A stretch of 64,000 nucleotides of DNA from Erythrocercus mccallii (taxonomy: Eukaryota; Chordata; Aves; Passeriformes; Dicruridae), in contig VZRG01002614.1 of NCBI GenBank assembly GCA_013397435.1, forward strand, positions 1 to 64,000, in the 5' to 3' direction. A model generated the notes under the pieces. That model was not told the DNA's origin. It saw nothing but the letters and a program-made list of their open reading frames with translations, and did not search any database. A program made the position numbers and the translations under genes. This document shows positions 1-13,993 of this stretch, piece by piece; position 1 is the first letter of the stretch; each line of letters opens with the position of its first letter.

Positions 1-3000
1 CTTTTTATTCTTGTGTTACTCCCTGATGAATAATCATGTGGAGATATTCAGATTCGTGTGTACCAGGCATTTCAGGATATAAAATGTCATTGTTAATTCC
101 CTAAGCCATACGTTGCAAGATTGCCAACATTAAGATTACACTTAGAAGACATCGGCAAATACTAAGGACAGTAAAGGTCATTAAATAAAATTAACATTTC
201 CCTGTACTTCAAGTAGAATAAAGACTTTGAATTCCTGCTGCAGGTGTCAAGCCCGCTCTATTCTGCCTCTCCAGTCACGAGCAATTTCATATGGGAAGTT
301 ATCTTTGTATCAGGGAAGCTTCCTACAAGGTTTAACTGGAGCTACACAACAATTTAAGAACAAAAACTAAACAGGAATTTTAAAAAGACAACCTTCCCCC
401 TCTGCCAATAATCTAGAAACATTTAATGAGGGAGAATTACAGCTCCTTACCAAAATGGAGAAAGATTGGAATACTTGATGAGGACATTGTTGAAATTTTT
501 CCTTTCTAAGGTGTTCTGTGCTGGCTGGGAGCTTTTTACTCCTGCACTGCAATAGAAGAGAACATTTGCCTCCCTGGTTTTCCACTCTAATATCTCATAG
601 CACAAGCAGAGCTTTTGTTATGCATCAGCAGCTGCCAATATTTTGATGAAAGGCTCCAACAAAACCGGTTGTCCTTTTCTTTTCATTTCTTTTAGCTGGC
701 AGCTCTTCAGAGTTTCACTCCCCAGTTCAAACCCAGTCTGCTGCAATCTCTATCCACAGCCCTCCAGGATCTCCCAGTATTATCCCATTACAAACTGACT
801 GACTACACTGTCAGAACCTCTCAACAAACTTCCCAGTTTCGTTTAGTCTGCAGGACTTTTGTCTTCAGCAAAGCAAATTCCCAATTCTACCCTTATCTCA
901 TATTAAACTGGAAGGAATATTTCCCATCAGATGGGTTCCTGCTGAATCCAGATATATTTAGCAAAGTCTCTAAGTCTGGCTCCTCATCCTATGATCTGCA
1001 TTTGTTTCTCAACATGTAAGGCCTTTCTTTGCCTGTTTATGTAGGGTTTTAATTTTTGATATATATATATATTTAATTCTTGTCTGAGTGTGTTTTTTCC
1101 AACGCTCTTGGATGCTTGATAGGCACAAGAAAAATGTCAGACACCTAAGTAAGCCTGTGCTTAAGACATATAAATCTGCAGAAGTTAAATACAGGGCTAC
1201 ATGCTCCCTTGAACTCTCAGTGACAAAAAGATCTGTGGGCTTTTTGCACTGGACTCTTGCTGATGTCTCTCTTTTATGCTGTTGGTAACAACAGCACTTA
1301 ACCAGCTTCCTTTCTGGTATGATATTCCAAGGACCTTTCAGTAAATCAGCTGCAATCAGGGGAAAAAAAGAAACCCTTGAAAGATAATAAATGTCAATTC
1401 ATTTGTACAACAAGAATAATGAAGCTGATTGCAAAACACAGGTTAGAAAAAAACAGGAGAAACACTATGAATTTTATTCCTATTCCTGACACAGAATTTA
1501 AAAGCACAGAATTTGCCAAGTTTCAAAAAAATTCCACGGAGCTGATATTTTTTTACCCGTTTCTCCTGGCTTTGCTGATTTATCTGGCAGTGATATGTCT
1601 GTGGAGATATAACACTGCTTGGCACGCTAAATAGTGTCACTTTCTTCTGATTTTGTCGAGTTTTCATGTTGACTAGCACAAGGAAATGTTAACCTCTCCT
1701 GTTCTCACTCCTTCAGCGAGATTTCTTGTACTTCTGACACCATCCCTTGCATGTCCTTATTTCTGTGTAATTACATTAACACGATGATGTGCCTTCATCT
1801 GGCACTTCATCAGGATTTCGTCTTGTAAAGAAAAAAAAAGCCCTAGATCACTGAAGTACCTTTTTTTCTTACAGAACCACCTTCAAAGCCTTAACCTCAA
1901 TGTTTCTAGAGATCTGTCAGCTTAGAAGTAACACCTGACTCTGTCAAATTATTGCCATTATCACATCCAGGGCAATCACTTCTCCCTCCCCTGCCATCCC
2001 AAGGTTTTCAGGAGACAAAAAGCAGGGTGTCTTTCAACTTTGAAAGTTGCCAGCCACAGGTGTGACTTAGATTCACCGAACCGTTCTGCTGTAGTGTCCC
2101 AGGAAGATTTGGCAGAGATTGATTCCAGCCGCACCAAGGATGACATACATCAAATTCCTTCACAGATGCTTATACACCCATCAGATTATATAAGGCTGAC
2201 CCTGGAACTGCTGAGAACTAAAAGGAGTAAAGGGAGAGTTGGATGTGTGTGATCGGGATGCCAGGTCATTAAGGCTATTCTGGTAAGACAGCAGAAGGGT
2301 AGGATGCAGACTTTCTACCTCAGGCTAGGAACTTGTCATCTTACAAGAGAAGTGAAGCCAGTCTGCCTAACTGCCTGAGCAATAAATAGAACCCCTTTCC
2401 TAGCACATGGTGAAAGCAATGGACAACTTCTACTTCAGTTTTTCTTCTTCATTCTCTCGTCTAACGTTGCCCTGAGCTCTTTCTGGAGTGCTTGTTTGAG
2501 AGTGCTCACTGGTGATACCCATAAGCAATTAGTCGTGGTAATTGGGCTATGGTTTATGCCACAGCTGTCATTTTATGTTTACAAACACAACATCAAACCT
2601 TCATGAAGTAGAGGGATGAGGTTTATTTTTTTTCAACCTGAAACAATGCCTAAAGTGGGAAAGTAAAATACTGTAGTTATTTCCTAAAAATTTCCCACAG
2701 CATGTCATTAAGTAAACAGGAATGTGAGCAAACACAGGGCCTGGGCTGTTTGTGTAGAGCTGAGATACTTCTCTGCTGACACAATTTAATACTAAATATG
2801 TGTTTGATCAGATGTTCCAGTTTAAGCTGGTTTCTTCCCCATGGCAGAAACCTGCCTATGGCACAGGGGCAGACAAGAGAAAACCCAGCAAGGATTCCAT
2901 TGAATCCATTATTGACAAAGCATGGTTCACACTGGGCTACTGAGAAAGGGTTCCGTGGGTGCACAAAAAATGTATTTAGGGTTTATTAAAATAGCTGAAA

Positions 3001-5219
3001 CATAGATAGTGCACTGACTGACCTCCCCCCACTCTTGATATTCACAGAATTTAGGGCACCTGGGCCAATTTGGTCTTCTGGCAGGACATTAATTTCAGTT
3101 ACCTTAAGGCTCAGCCCAATACCCTGGTCTGGAGTGAGGCATTCTGATCCTTGGCAAACCTGTGGGAACCACAGACAGCACCACCAAAACCATTCTTCAA
3201 ACCTCAGTACTGACTAGAGGTGAACTGTAAATGAAAAAAGTGGCTCTTTTCCTGTGGAAATACAGAAAGCCACAAATCCAGGCAATTGTGCTCTTCCTCT
3301 GACTGCTGCTTTTGAGCTGCCTTAGCTTTGCAGTAATAACAAGTTGCCTTTCTTGCCAGATAGAAAAACTTCATTCCTGGCCATTGTGTCATGAAAATGG
3401 TTGAATTTCTTTAGAGAAAACATTTGTTAAAGGCTAATATATGATCTTGGGTCTTCTGAGGAGTGTGTTTCCTTCCAATGAATGGCTTCACCTTGACCTA
3501 AATAAAAGCATGGCTTGTCCTCAGTGCCCTGGCACAGTCCATGTACTCAGCTCCAGCCTTGGTCTTTAGGCTTTGAGTTGGCAGTCTTCAGTTATTGCAA
3601 CAAAATTATGCTTACAAACAAGGGAGATAATCATGTCCCTTTAAAAATCAGGTTTATGGGAACTAATCTAAATGTGAAGTTAACTCATTTTTAAAGCAGC
3701 AGCTTAAACTGTCATTAAAGCAACAAAATAAAGGCCTTTAGAGAGAAGGGAACATTAAGAGGAAGGAACGGAGACATCAGGTTACAGATAGAGTTGTTTC
3801 CTGCCCAGCAAACAAGTAGTAGAGCTAACCACTTCATCTTCCACCTCACATAAACAAGTAGTTGATGATACAATAAAAGCAGCAAAAGTGAATCTCAGTA
3901 CTGCAAATGGCTTTATGCCAAAGCACAACAAAAATCAGGCTCTGAGGCTGGATGAGCGCTTTGCAAACAGGCAAGTTAAGACTCCAATATTGCACAGGAT
4001 CATTTAAAACCTCTAAAAACCCTTCCAATTTCTCTCCCTCCCTCAGTGGCACTTTAATAAGGCAGTTCCCAATATCTGACTTGTGAAATAGTCTGGAAGA
4101 TAACAGTTATATCAGCAGCCTGTAGCGAGGCTGTTCCTTTATTGGCCCTGTGGGCACATTTGAACCCCCCTTTGTACCACGATGAAAGCCATACCTATTC
4201 CAGGGCTTCTTTGCCCAGAGGGAGTAGTTAAAGTTTTGATTCCTGGGACTGCAGATGGTGGGGCTGATTCTGGGAGTAGCAGGCTATTCTTCCAGTCCCC
4301 AGCATCTGGAGACCACTGGCACCCATTTTTTCTGAACGAAATCCTTTTCATCTGGTAACAAATCTGTGACTCACATAGTTCTCTTCAGCGAGCCAGCACA
4401 GTGTCACATCAGCTTCGTCCCATCTTTAAATATATTCATGCCATCTGTCTCTTGGTCTCAACTGGTGAAACAATTGTAACGTAGGTTACGTACAATCAAT
4501 TCCCAGTTGTTCTGAACAGCTTGAGATGTCTCACATCTAACTCAGTGCCTCGTGGAAGAGACTGGTAAATGACTTTTTATAGGAAGATGATTGGCTTAGG
4601 ATTCCCTTTGCAGACATTTTAAATGGCAAGAAGTTCAGATTTTAGCTTGATATCTTTGCACTTCTTCTCCATATGGTTTTGGTTCTTCTTGCAAAGAAAT
4701 GGGTTTGTCTCCATATGTCTCTTATCTTGAGTTTTCAGTGTCATCTTTAATTAGAAATTGAAGATCAGTTGGTTTGATTTATATCAGTATTTGTCATTGC
4801 TGCTATTGTCTTTCAGGCAATCATAGTGAGATGTTAATGTCAGATTAAAATGATCGTTTATAGGGTCATAAATATGAAACATGCAATTAAAACGTTGCCA
4901 TTTTGAAACAACAGAGTGTAGGACAGAGCCCTGCTCGTGGCACCTCAGTCAGCACTGTCCTTGTGAGAGAGCACTGTGAATCTCTGCCACTCAGACCTAC
5001 CCCAGCCAAACATGGGCTGTCTCTGTCACTGCAGGTTCAGATTCACACCCTGGGGGAGTTAAATTTGCTCTCAGCTCTTGTGGCCATGATGAAACTGTCA
5101 AAGTGAAGGATGACACATCGCCCAGGTGGAGAACGTGGGTGGTCCTTGCTGAAATCTGGGGTCAGGAGCCACTGGGAATCCTTGGGATGCAGCCCCGGGG
5201 CGGTCCCTGGCAGGATGCA
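1..5219. other. Unassigned single-copy DNA, no gene recognised
   Basis: I see no supportable gene in this stretch. Open frames are all under 100 codons, overlap on both strands and resemble no known family. The only simple repeat of note is a short (TA)n run at about 1059-1072. Short A and T runs occur near 1360, 1830 and 2625. It could be intergenic or intronic; no exon with credible splice sites and a recognisable product was found. Confidence 0.6.
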
Positions 5220-5272
5220 GCTGCTCCTTCTGGGGATGGACGCCCAACCATCCCCAGAGAGAAAAGTGCAGC
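5220..5272. other. Perfect hairpin with 10-bp GC-rich stem
   Basis: CTGGGGATGG at 5230-5239 is the exact reverse complement of CCATCCCCAG at 5248-5257, with an 8-base loop between them. One more A-T pair (5229/5258) and a G-T wobble (5228/5259) extend the stem. A further GCTGC/GCAGC pairing (5220-5224 with 5268-5272) lies outside an unequal internal loop. The structure is visible directly. Its function is unknown; it is shorter than a normal microRNA precursor and may be chance. Confidence 0.5.
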
Positions 5273-6449
5273 CTGTGGAGGAGCACAGGCCTCAGCAGGC
5301 AGGCCAGCACTTGTTACACAGATTTGTAAGCAAAACCACTCGCGCTCAGATTCCATCTCTGAAAGTACATATTCTTAATTTTTTTTTTTAGCTTGAAATA
5401 CTTCCAGCTTCCTTCTGAGGTTACTCCACACTAACCTGCGGGTTCTGGTGACAATAGGCAGGTCCTTGCCTTGAAGCCTCTGCAAAGAATCGGGATTTGT
5501 CTTTTTCTTTAAATGAAAGGAGCTTGAACAAATGTATAACTTCATTTTGTTAGGTCCTTTTTTCATACTGTGCCTGTAACCAGCATTCTTCTTTCATGGG
5601 GAACCCTCTCCAGTAACTGAGGTGACCCTTTTGTTCTGTTCCATACAAGCACAGGTAGCGTGAGAATCTCCAACATCCCCTCATTACCTCTCCTGGAGGA
5701 GGTAATGGGCCCTCAGATAATCCATAAATAGTGCTAACAACTGCGTGTGAAGAGCTGTACACAAAAGAAGCCTTTTACAATGCAGCATAAACCAAGGTAT
5801 CTGATTTATCTTGCAAATCATAGGAACAAATGCTGCATACTCCTGCATGCCACCTACTGACATGCTGTCTTCAAGCTTTTTATTGCAGCTGGTTATTTCC
5901 ATTATTTCCACATTCCCAGGGATCATTTTGCCATCAGGAATGGCTGCAGTCTGAGAGTTCAGAGGTGTCTCCAGCAGGGAGTAAATCCCTCTTCCCCACA
6001 GCCCCTCACAGCACGTGGCAGGGAAAAGGGAACCCCAAGGCTCCTGGAGGAGTAAAGCAAAGCAAGAATTTGGCAGGAGTGATGGCATGGATGCCAGACA
6101 GGTAAAGGGACAAGTTAGGGAGCAGGTAAAATACTCATTTTAGCAAACTTTCAGAATTTTCTTAGATGCAGAGGAAAGGGCACAAATTCAAGCACAAACT
6201 GCCCTACTATCTCCTCCATCTATGATCAACAGTGCCTGGAGAGATGATAAATACCTTTGAGAAATGGCCAGGCTCTGTTCCCTGGGAATTTTATTTCTGG
6301 GTAACATTTTTGATCATTCAGTCCAGTTTTAAAGTGGAAATTCTTCCGCTCCCAGCCATTTTGGGAAGCTCTTCTTTTGAGACAAGATGTCTTGGAAATT
6401 GTATCACCTGAGATGCTTCAGCTCTGTGCAGGGTTATGGGGACATTGAC
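5273..6449. other. Unassigned single-copy DNA
   Basis: No gene or repeat recognised. A 134-codon open frame on the minus strand (5684-6088) resembles no family and is overlapped by open frames on the other strand, so I treat it as chance. Confidence 0.55.
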
Positions 6450-6492
6450 AATAAAATAATAATAACAATAATAACAACAACAACAATAATTA
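6450..6492. repeat. Trinucleotide microsatellite (AAT/AAC)n
   Basis: A run of about 14 mixed TAA and CAA triplets. The two triplet types occur in blocks, which suggests an old AAT array partly converted to AAC by point mutation and re-expansion. It gives no coding signal. Confidence 0.85.
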
Positions 6493-9400
6493 GTATTTGA
6501 AGCATTGCTTCTGAATTCTGACTTGAGTAAAACCAGTCCCATTTATGGGAGGCATCCAAGTAGTTTTAGCCTCCATGTTTTCCTCTTTCCTAGTAGGTAA
6601 ACTGAGAATAAATCAAGGTCTTTTACTACAGTACAAAAGAAACAACCTGTTACATTGGGCTCCATGGGTCAGTGCTTTGATGTCTGTTCCAGTGTAAAAA
6701 CCTGAGCTAAATTGTATTTCCTAACTACACAGGGAGAGCAATAAAGAATGTGAAGGGAGCTCAGAGGATAAGTAGACTCACACATGAATAATGAGAGAGG
6801 CTTTCAGTGGATATTGCATTCACCTGCATGAATAAACCAGGTCTGGTCTGGGTTTGCTTCCATCCCAGCCAGGGGCAGCTGGGAGGAAAGGGACCCCTCA
6901 GGTGTCCCCTGCTGGGCCCCTGCAGATTTCTGCTGGAACCCACTGGTTCCAACAGCTGAGGAGAGGAAGGGATGCACCTGCTCAGCGCCCTCTCAGTGGC
7001 ACCTCTGATGGCCAGGCAAGCCCTGCCCCGCTCCTGGGTGACATCTCACCTCCTTCCTGGAGCCCCCGAAACATCCTGGCTGAGAAACAGGGAGAGGGGG
7101 TGACAAGACATCCGGGAATTTGTCTGGTGAGCCGTAAGAAGGGTCAGTGAGGTTGTGGAGGCATCAAGTTTATTGAGAAGCAAATTAAAATGCAAAATAT
7201 GGTGGACTCATACTGCAATGTCTCCAGTGAGAAGTCCAGTGAATATCAATCTAAATTAATTTTGGCCTCTTTAATCAATCATCTCTTTATGAAATACAAA
7301 TAAAGCCACATCAGGATGACATGTTATTAAGGAAGAAAAGACAGTTGCCCTAAACGTCTGGTGACAATTTACATAAATGTCATTTGAGGCAGCAAGGTTA
7401 AGACCTCCGGCAGAGCATTATAATATTCTAAAGATCATCAGCAACTTCACTGTATACAAACCAAGAAACAAAGGGAATTGGTGCCTTGGAACCAGGGGGT
7501 GCTGGAGGAGTGAGAGAGAAGGAATTTAATTTGGCATCTCTGCAAGTCTTAGAGAGATTTTAAAGCATAAAAGGAATGTAAACAAGTCATCAAAATAAAA
7601 TGGCCTGAAAGAAGAATATTTAGTGTATTTATTTAAGAACTATGATCCTCAACTCATCCAAAAAGATCTGTTGTTGTAAAAGGTCTGTGCAACTAAGGTC
7701 CATGGTTGGTGTATTTATTATATTTTAGTATTACTGTGGCAGGATTTGTATTACTGTAACTCCCAAGTCACCAGATGGAAGTGGGACGCTGTTATGTCAC
7801 ACATGGCTGCTATAGAAGAATTTCACATGGGGAATTTTATTTTCTAAAGAGTGGAGAGATGGAAGGAGACTGCTTTCCTAGGGATGAACTGAACATAACT
7901 GGTTAAACCCTGATTAAAGCTCAGGAAATGCCATTCACAGCCACTGCCCAGCCCAGCTCTTGCTCCTCTCTGTCTCTCCTGTTCACCGTGGATTTTCTTC
8001 ACAGAAAGGTCATCGGATCACACCCAAGTCTCACTCGTGGCCAATTTCTCTCATCGGGTCTCTAATGTGTGGTTTTGCTTTCCTTCCCTCCAGCCTGTTT
8101 ATCATTTATTCCCATTCTCCTGTATGAAAAAATGAACAAAGACACTTTCTAAAGGCCATTTCACAGCTTTAGGGAGCTGTATTCAGGAGAGTAATGTGTG
8201 ATCTAGGGCAAGCTGAGGAGCATTATTTTCCTATCACCACCCCACAGATGATGGGGAGTGACAGATTACATGCCAGTCACAGCACACCAGGCAAGGGGCC
8301 AGGCTGCCAGGAGTTCTGTCCTTTCTGGCTCCAGCCAAAGCATTGTTGAGAATGAAAGAATGATTTATAAATAGCTCACACTGAAGTCAGTCTATCATAG
8401 AAGCTGCAGATCAGCCTGGTCTTTATTCAGGCTGTTCAAGATGATGTCTGTACGCTCTGTACGTGCAGGTGTTGCAGAGAGAGCCTGCAAGGATCATGTC
8501 CCAGAGCTATTCCCCTCCTAGCTGTCACCTTTCTTAGCAAGGGAAAGAAAACCTACTGTGAGCACATTTAACTTCACTCCCTTCATTCCCTTTTAGCTTC
8601 CCTCTCATTTGATAAATTCCACATTAATTTGTACTCTCTTAGGAAGACACCTTTTTTGTTTTTTTTAAAAAAATTCCAGTATCTGTCCTTTCTCTGAAGA
8701 ACTGACAAAGAAAAAAGAACAATATCTTATTAGCAATCATGTTACCAGATCTCCCACAGAAAGTGTAATATGAAGAGTTAGGATTCAGAGACAGAAGTGA
8801 GCAGAACCTTCTGCCAAAACTGTGGAGAGTCAGTCTGGAGCCATCACAAATGAGTCATTATTCTCTAACCTTTCCCTGAATGTTCACACACAAAAACTAT
8901 ATGTTTTTTCAAGACTTTCTGCTTATTCTATGAAATGAAATCTATCTAAATCAAAGTATAAGTATTCTCAGTCTGATGAGAGAATTTTTTAGCAGTCCTG
9001 GTGGGCCCATGACACCTCTCTGCAGAATTGCTACAACTTAACCTGTGGGCAGCCCCCAGAAGACAACCCCAGGCCACCCCAGCAGGTTGTGATGTGTCAG
9101 AAATGCTGTGGTCTGGTGTTTTTACATGAAATGGTACTGGCTTTCTAATGCTTACTTCACCTGATGTATTTTTAAGTAACTTCTCTGAAATTAACTTTCT
9201 GCATTATCCATTAAACTTATTCTTGGCACTGCCAAAAGGAGGGAAGATGAATAAGGGTTATTTCTTTCAGAAGAGAACTCCTATGCTACAATAAAATTTT
9301 ATTGCCAAAAGCAAAACCAGAACAGATTGGAAGAGAATCTGTGCCCACTGAAGATTTTTTCTAAATTATCACTAAATATCATTTATCCTGTTTTAATCTT

Positions 9401-10696
9401 ATGCACAGAACATCATTGCTCCTGATATATTGACCAAGAATAAAACCTGACAAGTTACTCAGGAGCTGAAGGTGTAAGATGAAGCCTAATGAATTATACA
9501 TATGTTTTGGGCATAGCTGAAACCAAGACAGTATGTGTCTAAATGGGTATTTCCAGCTACCAAAATCACATAATCTGAAATTTTCTGCTGTGTACCTTCT
9601 GTCTGTTCTGCATGTGTGAGCAGTGACTGCCCAGCATATCAATAATGGTAAAAAAGAGAATTACACTGCAGCCCATCACATTGTTTGTGGACTAATTCCT
9701 TTGGGGTGGGAGAGGAAGATAGACAGAGAGTCAGAGGGTCAGAGAGAAGGGGTGCAGCATTCTTGTTCTACCATCTACACCCATGAATCCCTGAGGCAGA
9801 CAGAGCCTCTTGCCAGTGGAAGGCTGTGAATGAGACCCTGGCTGCCATGGAACAGAGAGGGCCCCACGTTAGCTTCCTCATTTAGCCTAAAAAAACCTCC
9901 CTGCAGTCAAAGGCTGCTTCTAATATCTGAGGTTTGATAGATGTCTGTGCCTTTTAATGCCGTGTCAAATCTATCCCAGGTGGAAAATGGATCCAGGTCC
10001 TCTCCAGTCCTGCAGAATTCACCTTTCAGTGTTTGTGGTGTTTTTCCATGAAGTGTGGCTCTGGTTCTGCCAGTGCCTCCTAGCAGGAGCAGTGCAGGGA
10101 CACAAGCAGGACAATTCTGTGCCTGCCCTGTTTCCTGTTTTGTGCCTGCACGGGGTAATGCTGAGCTGGCAAACACCAGGAAGATGGTGACAAGCAGCTC
10201 TTTGTGCAACAGCTGAAAATAGCTCTGTCTTAAAAGAGAGCCTAAGTGCTATTCATTGATCATGTCTGTTATTGTCTACATAAATAGAAGCAGCTGATTG
10301 CAGAAGTCCTCCACTTTGGGAAAATGAGGATCACGCTGCCGGTTTAAGGCCGGATTGCACATGGCTGAGCAGCAAACTAAAGGCAGAGGAATGGGAAGTG
10401 CTCTGCCCCAGGGCTGCAGGGTATTACACGAGTTTTGTGGCTGATCCTCTCCCAGGAGTTCTTTAAAACAATTAAAAGTCTAAGGAAGCTTTTATTTACT
10501 AAGAATCTGCGTAGTTCGTGGACTTGAACCCTGAGAAGCTGATTTCCATGAGTGAGTAGAAGTTACTTTGAAGTCATTGATGGGAGAAACAGAAACTGTG
10601 TTAGCAAGGATAAGTAAGTCTCAAATCTGGGCATGAACTTAATCAGTAGCAGAACTGTAAAGCTTCTGTGCTGCTGGGTGTTTATATGACATGCAC
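6493..10696. other. Unassigned single-copy DNA
   Basis: No gene, RNA gene or recognisable transposon. The part between about 7160 and 9380 has almost no open frames of 60 codons or more on either strand, which argues against hidden exons of any size. A purine-rich patch (repeated CAGAG/GAGAG words) lies at about 9718-9750. Confidence 0.55.
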
Positions 10697-10848
10697 AGGG
10701 AGTGGCAGTGCCCAAGGGCAGGTTGGACACTGGGGCTGGGAGCAGCCTGGGACACTGGGAGCTGTCCCTGCCATGGCTGGGGGTGGAATGGGATGAGCTT
10801 TAAGATTCCTTCCCACCCAAACCATTCCATGATTCTATGATCCTATGG
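10697..10848 (+). mobile_element. CR1 LINE, 5'-truncated 3' end
   Basis: This is the 3' untranslated tail of a CR1 non-LTR retrotransposon, the dominant LINE of birds. The segment from about 10697 follows the familiar CR1 3' end (words such as CCCAAGGGCAGGTTGGACA, then TTCCCACCCAAACCATTCC). It ends in three tandem octamers, ATTCCATG, ATTCTATG and ATCCTATG, at 10824-10847. CR1 ends in such octamers rather than poly(A). It is 5' truncated with no reading frame left, as for most CR1 copies, and contains no active machinery. The subfamily looks like a young avian CR1-J type, but that is from memory of the pattern. Confidence 0.9.
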
Positions 10849-13800
10849 ATACTATTGCAATAACCAGTTACAAACGAAATGATTTGATTTGGTCATTTAC
10901 CACTCCTGTGGTCATTTTTCTCCCGCAGCTCCCCTGACCAGAGCAGGTGCTTACAAACCTTGGCAGTGATCCTTCATTGTGAGACTGAAAATTTAATTAA
11001 AATTGTACCTGTTTTTTTCTTTAGCCAAGAACCTTATTATTGGGTCATCTCAGACGATAGGCCTGCGATTTTCCCTGAATCTTGACACAAGATGAATTCT
11101 AAAGGTTGTTAAGTGCCCCTAAAATCGCAGCAGGCATTTCTTGCAATGAATCCAAAATAATTATGTTTTACTCTGCTCCTTCAGCCTTTTCAGTGGTGGG
11201 AGGTCAGGACCTGACCTACCATCAGCTGGAAGAATTTGGCTTGCAGAAGGAGAAGTGTAGAAAACATTGGGTCAGGCATCTCAGCACTCCCGAGAAGCCC
11301 ACCAGGGGCCCAGCAACATCATTTGGAGGCAAAACACTTCTCAAAATCTTCCTTCAATGTTTTAGGCTCCCTTAAAACCTACAGCATAAAGAAGCATATT
11401 GTCAAAGATTAAAACAAATATCTTTTGTCTTAGTGTCCTCTGAGTCAAGCTATTCTTAGAGGAAGAATAAAAAAAAAATGGAAAAGAAAAGAAATAAAAG
11501 CTGTACCACTTATCTCTTTAGTGTATAGAAATAGCAATGCTAGGCTAATCCAAATATTACTTAGCCAGATTCTGGTTTGATATTCCAACAGTGCATATAG
11601 TTCTAAAACAATATTTTAATATTGAATTCCCTAAATAATTATTCACTGTAAAATATATTCAGTCCATAGAATTTTTCCTTTTATTTTCAGGGATTGAATC
11701 TGGAAGTCCTTATTAAGGTAAGATGCTGCAGAAACCCACAGGGTTTACCTGAGTTAAGAGCTCAGGAACTGGTCCTGCATATGCACATAAATTGCTTTGG
11801 GAGCTGGAAGATTGTAATGCAACAAAAGAAGAGTCCATAATGCATGCAGGCTTCTGACAGTTCTTGCAAACATCAAGGAATATGACACCTACCCTTAATA
11901 TGTTTCTGCTCTGATTATGAAACCCAAACTGCAAGGAGTCCATCTTTGCATAAGCCAGATAAATCACTTTTCCAACCTGAGCTGTCTGGCATTTCTTTGA
12001 GTGGATGATGAACTTGTTAAAAATGAAATAGAGAGTAATGGGTACTTATAATTTAAATGAACCACCGCATGCAAAGTAATTTCTTTAAACTGTCTGCCAG
12101 GTAAACCTTGAGTCACCAGCATGACACATTTGAAAATTTAAAAACGTGAACATATATTATTTAAGTACGAGTACCATTAATTGAGATTCAGCAGAGTACA
12201 ATTCATTGTTTAAGGGGAAAATCCCAAGATGCTTGTGCAACAAGAGCTTCCAAAGTCAAGAGAAGTTATACCTGCAGATGGAGAACAGGTTACAAAGGTC
12301 CCAGTCTTCCCTGTCAGACAGGCCAGCCTAATGTTTACCTTTACCAAACTGCAAGGAAGAGCTTTCAAACTTTGTGTGATGGAGGAAAATGTTCTCTAGC
12401 TCATTATCTAGCAACTTGTGAGCAGGCAGGCTACAGAAGGCTCAGGGAGGTGAGCTGTGCTGCTGCCCAGAGCTCAGGGTGTGATGTCTGTGAGCTGCAA
12501 TGAGGGCAATGCAAAGTGAGCCTGAAACACCTGCCCTAAATGCAGCCTGACAGGTCTGGAATTGGCCAAAATTGTTTATTTTTGCTATAGACAGTTCAGA
12601 TTCAAATGGAAAAGTTTTTTCCTTTAAGAACTGCACATCCTTTTAGGAAGATCTGGGCAAGAGCACAAGGGGATGAGGAGGGTTGGCTGGAAAGGATTTG
12701 AGGTGGGGAGTTTGTCTTCAGGGAGATTTTCTGCTATGTTGTTTTACAATCAAATTTCCATCAGCCCCAGCAGTAAAATCCAGGCATATTTTCTCCACAG
12801 CTGAGTGGAACAGCCAAAGCATTATGATGAGCAGCTGTGCAGATGCATCAATCTGTGCAAGATCTGCTCAGGTCTGAAGTGAGCATGGGCGAGGTGGAGA
12901 TGAGTGAATTTTTGGCTTGCAGGTATAATATCCCTCCCTCTGAAATTGTCAATCAGTGCTCTGCAGTATCTCAGGTGCGCTCCTGAGCTCACATCACACG
13001 GGCTAAGGACACTGTGGGATGCAGCTCCAGCACAACAGCAGGATCAGGCTCTACATGGCTGATGTATCACACATTTATCCTGGTGTGATTGCTAATTATG
13101 TCTAATTTTTGCCACATCTTTCCAATACAATAAAATGTTAAAAAGTCAGATTGCTGATGCACCCGTTAAACCAAAATCTTTTTTTTAAGAAGAGTTTTTG
13201 CCATGGGCATTCCTTCTTCTGAAAGGGTGGGAGGTTGAGACCTATCGTGGATTTAGCTCAGGAGCATCACTGAGACTGAGAACAGCAATGAGGAAAAAAG
13301 AAAAATGCAATGTGTTCAACACAGCGCGTTTAGAGATTTTGAAACTCTGCATTTCCCTTGACCAGACCGAAAGCAAAACAATGTTCTGTTCTGCTAAGCC
13401 TTCATCACTGGGAAATCAGAGCGGATTTTTAAAGTGAATTAAGCAATAGGATGGGGTCACATGAGGACTGATGCTAAATTGAAGAAAATGGAGAAATCTG
13501 TTCTTTAACTTGGTTTTGTGTTACATTTGAACTTATTCTTCCCATGGTGATTTTGAAAGCCTTGCCTCACACTAAAAATAATTAACCTAACACTCAGTAA
13601 TGCATTTGAAATCAATGAAGTTAAACAGGTATACAACTGGTGCAACAAGTTTCACCTCTATTTTTACTATTAGTAAAAATTCTGAAAGTATTTGGGTTGC
13701 TTTATGTCAAGGGGTAGTATGTCATTGGCTTCAATGAGCTTTGAATAAAGCTTTAAAATTCTCTGTCTCACTAGATTTTGGATTTGTTTAATGAGAACAA

Positions 13801-13948
13801 AACAAGATGGTTCCACTTAAATAAATGGAGCTACACTTGTAAAAAATTAAGGTAGAACCAGAACTGGGAAAACTGAAATTCTGTTTTTGGCAATCACACT
13901 ATAAGGGTTCAAAATCAATTTCCTATTATGGCCATTCTGGAACAGCAT

Positions 13949-13953
<5 letters not shown>
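10849..13953. other. Unassigned single-copy DNA
   Basis: No gene recognised. Parts near 11400-11680 and 12000-12200 are AT-rich, with an A-rich patch at 11468-11500. A T-rich start (about 13180) precedes an 79-codon open frame with no known relative, which I treat as chance. Confidence 0.55.

Positions 13954-13992
<39 letters not shown>
13954..13992. repeat. Homopolymer T tract, 39 bases
   Basis: An uninterrupted run of 39 T. On the minus strand it is poly(A) directly following GGTAC, with no canonical AATAAA in the preceding 30 bases. It could be a plain homopolymer microsatellite or the poly(A) tail of a retrocopied transcript read from the minus strand. Confidence 0.9.

Positions 13993-13993
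<1 letters not shown>

Noticed and set aside
1059..1072. (TA)n run
   Set aside because: Only about seven units; too short to treat as a separate repeat feature.
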